DNA from: Planctomycetales bacterium 4484_123
Lineage (GTDB): Bacteria > Planctomycetota > Phycisphaerae > SM23-33
Reading direction: 5' to 3'
Assembly (NCBI GenBank): GCA_002049885.1
Contig: MVCS01000052.1
Span: forward strand, 1 to 7,884
DNA: 7,884 bases
The notes below the pieces were generated by a model. That model saw nothing but the letters and a program-made list of their open reading frames with translations. It had not been told where the DNA came from and did no database searches. This document shows positions 5,552 through 7,884 of this stretch, in pieces. Position 1 is the first letter of the stretch. Each line of letters starts with the position of its first letter. Made by a program: the position numbers and the translations under genes.

Positions 5552-6958
5552 TCAGCCGATCAAAACCTGGCGCGGCCTTGTCCTCTTGGGCACGAAGCCG
5601 AAATGGTGCCGACTGACCGGCAACAGCAGCACTATCAACGCCGCGGCGCTGGCCCCCAAGGCGGACCAGGTGACCGTTGGCGTCGCCAATCGGTGCCCCA
5701 CAACATCCAGCACCACCGCCGCCGCCGAGCCCAGCAGGCTCACCAACGCCGCCGCGGCCATCAGGTAGTAGGCCCACTTCAGGCCCCGCCCGAGCCAGCC
5801 GCCGTAGAACCACAGCAACACTCCGCCCGCGGCGATGGCCAGGCCCAGGATGCTTCGCACGGCGCCGGCCAGGTCGGCCACCAGCACCAGGCCCACGAAC
5901 ACCCCCGCCACCCCCGCCGCCCGCACCAGGCCCGCCAGGATGGACACGCCCAGCGGTGCCCCGCCGCCGACCCTCTCCAGCTCCCGCCGCTGGAACAGGG
6001 CCATCCCCACCGCCAGGATGGCCACTATCTGGCAGCCGGCGTAGCCGGCCACCAGGGCCACGTGGGCCGGCGGGATGCGCCGGCCCTGCATGAGGGCGTC
6101 CATGGCAAAGAAGAACGAGAAGTTCGGCCAGGCCATGTATGCCGCCCGGGCCGCCAGGTTGCCGGCCGCCCAGCGATGGAAGAGGAACCGGCTGACCGCC
6201 CCCACCACGAAGAAGCCCAGGCACACCATCAGCGTCAGGAACCATCCCAGCCGGGTGGACGCGGCGATGGCCAGGGCGGCAAAGACCAGTACGCACAGCA
6301 GGCCCATGGCCAGTCCCAGCAGCAGGCTGGGCGAGATGTCCTTGCCGAAGGAGACGATCGTCCAGCCCTTGCCCACGAAGGCGATGACGCCCATGGCAGC
6401 CGACAGCAGCACCGCTGCGGCGGCCACGCTGGCCGAGACGAAGTTCCAGCCGAAGAAATAGTTGCAGAACAGTGCCGCCACCAGGGTCGCTACCAGGGCC
6501 GTCGAGCCCAGCGTGATTACCGGTATGTCCAGCGGGTCGGAGACCGCCGGCTTGACCCCGTGGCGGACCGTCATCAGGAACACCAGCGAGCAGAGGTAGT
6601 AGGCCACCACCAGTGCGGCCGAGACGCCCAGATATTTCCCCAGCACCAGCACGGCTCGGCGGACCGGCTTGGAGATGACCGTCAGCACGGTGCGGTCCTC
6701 GATCTCCCGGCTGAGCACCCCGGCGGCGCCGAAGGCCGATATGAACAGGCCCGACAGCAGCAGCGAAGAGAGCCCCAGGTTGATGAGCAACTGCTGGTCG
6801 GTCTTCTTGTATTCGGCCTTGCCCTCCCCCATGGTCCAGGCCGACAGCGGCACGTCCAGGACCAGCATGGTGAAGGTCAGCAGGATGAGCACGCCAAAGA
6901 TGGGCTGGCGGATCGTCTCGACGAAGGCGTTTCGTGCGATGGCCAACAGGCGAGTCAT
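5552..6958 (-). CDS. ABC-2 family transporter permease with C-terminal membrane extension
   Basis: A 468-residue polytopic membrane protein. Residues 1-330 have the ABC-2 permease layout: a cytoplasmic start leading into helix 1 (RNAFVETIRQPIFGVLILL), a helix near 63-82, the conserved coupling segment SREIEDRTVLTVISKPVRR (83-101) then LGKYLG, further helices at about 113-130, 150-170, 175-195, 211-233, 238-257 and 297-321, and the family-typical close ALFQRRELERV. It most resembles the NosY-like ABC2_membrane_2 group. Residues about 335-450 add about four more helices (ILAGLVRAAGVAGVFVGL; GGVLLWFYGGWLGRGLKWAY), unusual for the core family. The substrate is unknown. The start is supported by GGAG at 6967-6964, 5 nt before ATG. 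The next gene upstream is divergent and the one downstream convergent, so it is a single-gene unit without an adjacent ATP-binding subunit. Confidence 0.88.
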   Translation of the reverse strand: MTRLLAIARNAFVETIRQPIFGVLILLTFTMLVLDVPLSAWTMGEGKAEYKKTDQQLLINLGLSSLLLSGLFISAFGAAGVLSREIEDRTVLTVISKPVRRAVLVLGKYLGVSAALVVAYYLCSLVFLMTVRHGVKPAVSDPLDIPVITLGSTALVATLVAALFCNYFFGWNFVSASVAAAAVLLSAAMGVIAFVGKGWTIVSFGKDISPSLLLGLAMGLLCVLVFAALAIAASTRLGWFLTLMVCLGFFVVGAVSRFLFHRWAAGNLAARAAYMAWPNFSFFFAMDALMQGRRIPPAHVALVAGYAGCQIVAILAVGMALFQRRELERVGGGAPLGVSILAGLVRAAGVAGVFVGLVLVADLAGAVRSILGLAIAAGGVLLWFYGGWLGRGLKWAYYLMAAAALVSLLGSAAAVVLDVVGHRLATPTVTWSALGASAAALIVLLLPVSRHHFGFVPKRTRPRQVLIG

Positions 6959-7067
6959 GGGCTCTCCGCGATGCGGCGGCCGGCGGGCGCCGCCGGGCAG
7001 CCCTGCCAGGGGCCGACCTCTGCGCTTCTACGCACGCCGCCGGGGCCGGGTTGGCGATGCGGCCGAG

Positions 7068-7096
7068 ATTTTACTGCCGCCGCCGGCGCCGGCCAA
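7068..7096 (-). promoter_or_regulatory. Sigma70-like promoter candidate for the ABC-2 permease
   Basis: On the minus strand TTGGCC (7096-7091, 4 of 6) and TAAAAT (7073-7068, 5 of 6) are separated by exactly 17 nt. TAAAAT is the only AT-rich hexamer in this very GC-rich gap. Transcription would start near 7061, leaving a leader of about 100 nt. Confidence 0.4.
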
Positions 7097-7130
7097 GCCC
7101 CCGGCCTGACGCGGCGAAGGTGAGCTGCAC

Positions 7131-7135
7131 AGGAG
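7131..7135 (+). promoter_or_regulatory. Ribosome binding site of the right-edge membrane protein
   Basis: AGGAG, 6 nt upstream of ATG 7142-7144. It identifies the start of a gene whose stop codon lies beyond the window. Confidence 0.7.
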
Positions 7136-7141
7136 ACGCCG

Positions 7142-7884
7142 ATGCAATCCAGCAAACGCGGACAAAGGGTGGCACTGGCAGGCCTGGCGCTGCAATTGGC
7201 GCTGGTGGGGCTGGCCATCGGTTTGTGGCTGGTGACCTCCTCGCCGGTGGGGCTGCCGGCTGTGTGGCTCCTGGCCGCCCCCCTGCTGCCCTGGGTGCTG
7301 ACCGGGCTGCTGTTCCACTGTCGCTACCTCAAGCAGCGCGAAGCGGAAGAGATGGAGGAACTGGCTGCCCGCGGCACGGCGCCCGAGGGCATCTTCGCCG
7401 GCGAGGGTGAGGTTCCCCCGGCCGCCCATCGTCTGGAGTGGATGGAGCGCTACTTCGTGCCCACCGCCACGCTGCTCATCGCCGCCTACCACCTGGCCGT
7501 GGGCATCTGGATGTTCTACTGGGTCGGCGGGGCGGAGTTCCGCCCGACCGGGGCGACGGCCCCCATCTTCTTTGCCGTCGGCGGGGCATTCGCCGCCTTC
7601 CTCTTCAGCCGCTATGCCACCGGCATGGCCAAGGTCGAGGCCTGGTCGCTGCTGCGTGCCCCCGGCAGTTACCTGTTCGTCAACGCCCTGGTCCTGATAC
7701 TCGTGGTGGCAACGCTCGCCCTGGAGCACTACGGCGTGGTGGGCTTCGGACGCGTCGCCGGGTACGTCCTGGCGGCCCTGATGGTGGTGGTGGGCTTCGA
7801 GCTGGTGCTGAACTTCGTGCTGGACCTGTACCGCCCGCGGGTGCCGGGAGTGGAGCGCCGCGTGGGCTACGACAGCCGGCTGCT
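7142..7884 (+). CDS. Six-TM membrane protein of unknown function, C-terminus outside window
   Basis: The frame from ATG 7142 is open to the edge (247 whole codons, no stop), with a good ribosome site in front. It begins MQSSKRGQRVALAG. TM helices are predicted at about 10-32, 38-60, 106-128, 140-160, 176-196 and 205-227. A charged loop at 61-104 (KQREAEEMEELAARG, HRLEWMERYF) separates helices 2 and 3 and is probably cytoplasmic. The visible end, DLYRPRVPGVERRVGYDSRL (228-247), looks like the start of a soluble or loop region and resembles planctomycete membrane proteins I cannot name. No catalytic motif is visible. It is divergent from the ABC-2 permease, with 183 bp between the starts. A functional link to that transporter is possible but unproven. 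The other open frames here, on both strands, lack membrane or family character and are shadows of this gene. Confidence 0.82.
   Translation, partial: MQSSKRGQRVALAGLALQLALVGLAIGLWLVTSSPVGLPAVWLLAAPLLPWVLTGLLFHCRYLKQREAEEMEELAARGTAPEGIFAGEGEVPPAAHRLEWMERYFVPTATLLIAAYHLAVGIWMFYWVGGAEFRPTGATAPIFFAVGGAFAAFLFSRYATGMAKVEAWSLLRAPGSYLFVNALVLILVVATLALEHYGVVGFGRVAGYVLAALMVVVGFELVLNFVLDLYRPRVPGVERRVGYDSRL

Noticed and set aside
5543..7123. 526-codon plus-strand frame opposite the ABC-2 permease
   Set aside because: Gln/His/Arg-rich sequence without family features; the minus frame has clear membrane helices and ABC-2 motifs.
6959..7141. GC-rich dyads (GGCGGC/GCCGCC, GCCGGCGCCGGC) in the permease divergent gap as operators or hairpins
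   Set aside because: They are runs of GCC/GGC units expected by chance at this base composition, and no single dyad stands out.

Overview
The window is GC-rich (roughly two thirds G+C) bacterial chromosomal DNA with seven genes. The best guess for the source is a planctomycete, possibly of the Phycisphaerae type. This rests on family resemblance only: the N-terminal pattern of the membrane-anchored TPR protein (a basic RRHELK segment, an amphipathic stretch, then one TM helix), the style of the lipoprotein next to it, and the partial polytopic protein at the right edge. No rRNA, tRNA, CRISPR array, insertion sequence or phage gene was seen.

Left part (1-3136), all on the minus strand. Reading in the direction of transcription, a lipoprotein gene and a membrane-anchored TPR-protein gene overlap by 4 nt (ATGA). 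A gap with a promoter candidate and a GC-rich leader follows, then a corrinoid (B12-binding) methyl-carrier protein, a terminator-like hairpin, and an RluD-type pseudouridine synthase that runs off the left edge. The RluD-type reading frame is broken once in mid-gene. The break is explained by one missing base, most simply in a C5 run.

Middle (3137-5441). A 304-bp divergent intergenic region holds several symmetric elements, including a perfect 14-bp palindrome. It leads into a P1B-type heavy-metal ATPase on the plus strand. All catalytic motifs and the CPC metal motif are intact, but the last two membrane helices lack the usual metal-specificity signatures.

Right part (5552-7884). An ABC-2 type permease with an extra C-terminal four-helix region lies on the minus strand, convergent with the metal ATPase. 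Divergent from it is a six-TM protein of unknown function, open to the right edge. No ATP-binding ABC subunit is visible, so the permease appears to be transcribed alone.

Most of this looks like ordinary housekeeping, envelope and transport content. I found no clear evidence of a new multi-gene system. The points most worth checking are the RluD frame break, the atypical P1B specificity helices with the palindrome upstream, the solitary corrinoid protein with its structured leader, and the extended orphan permease.
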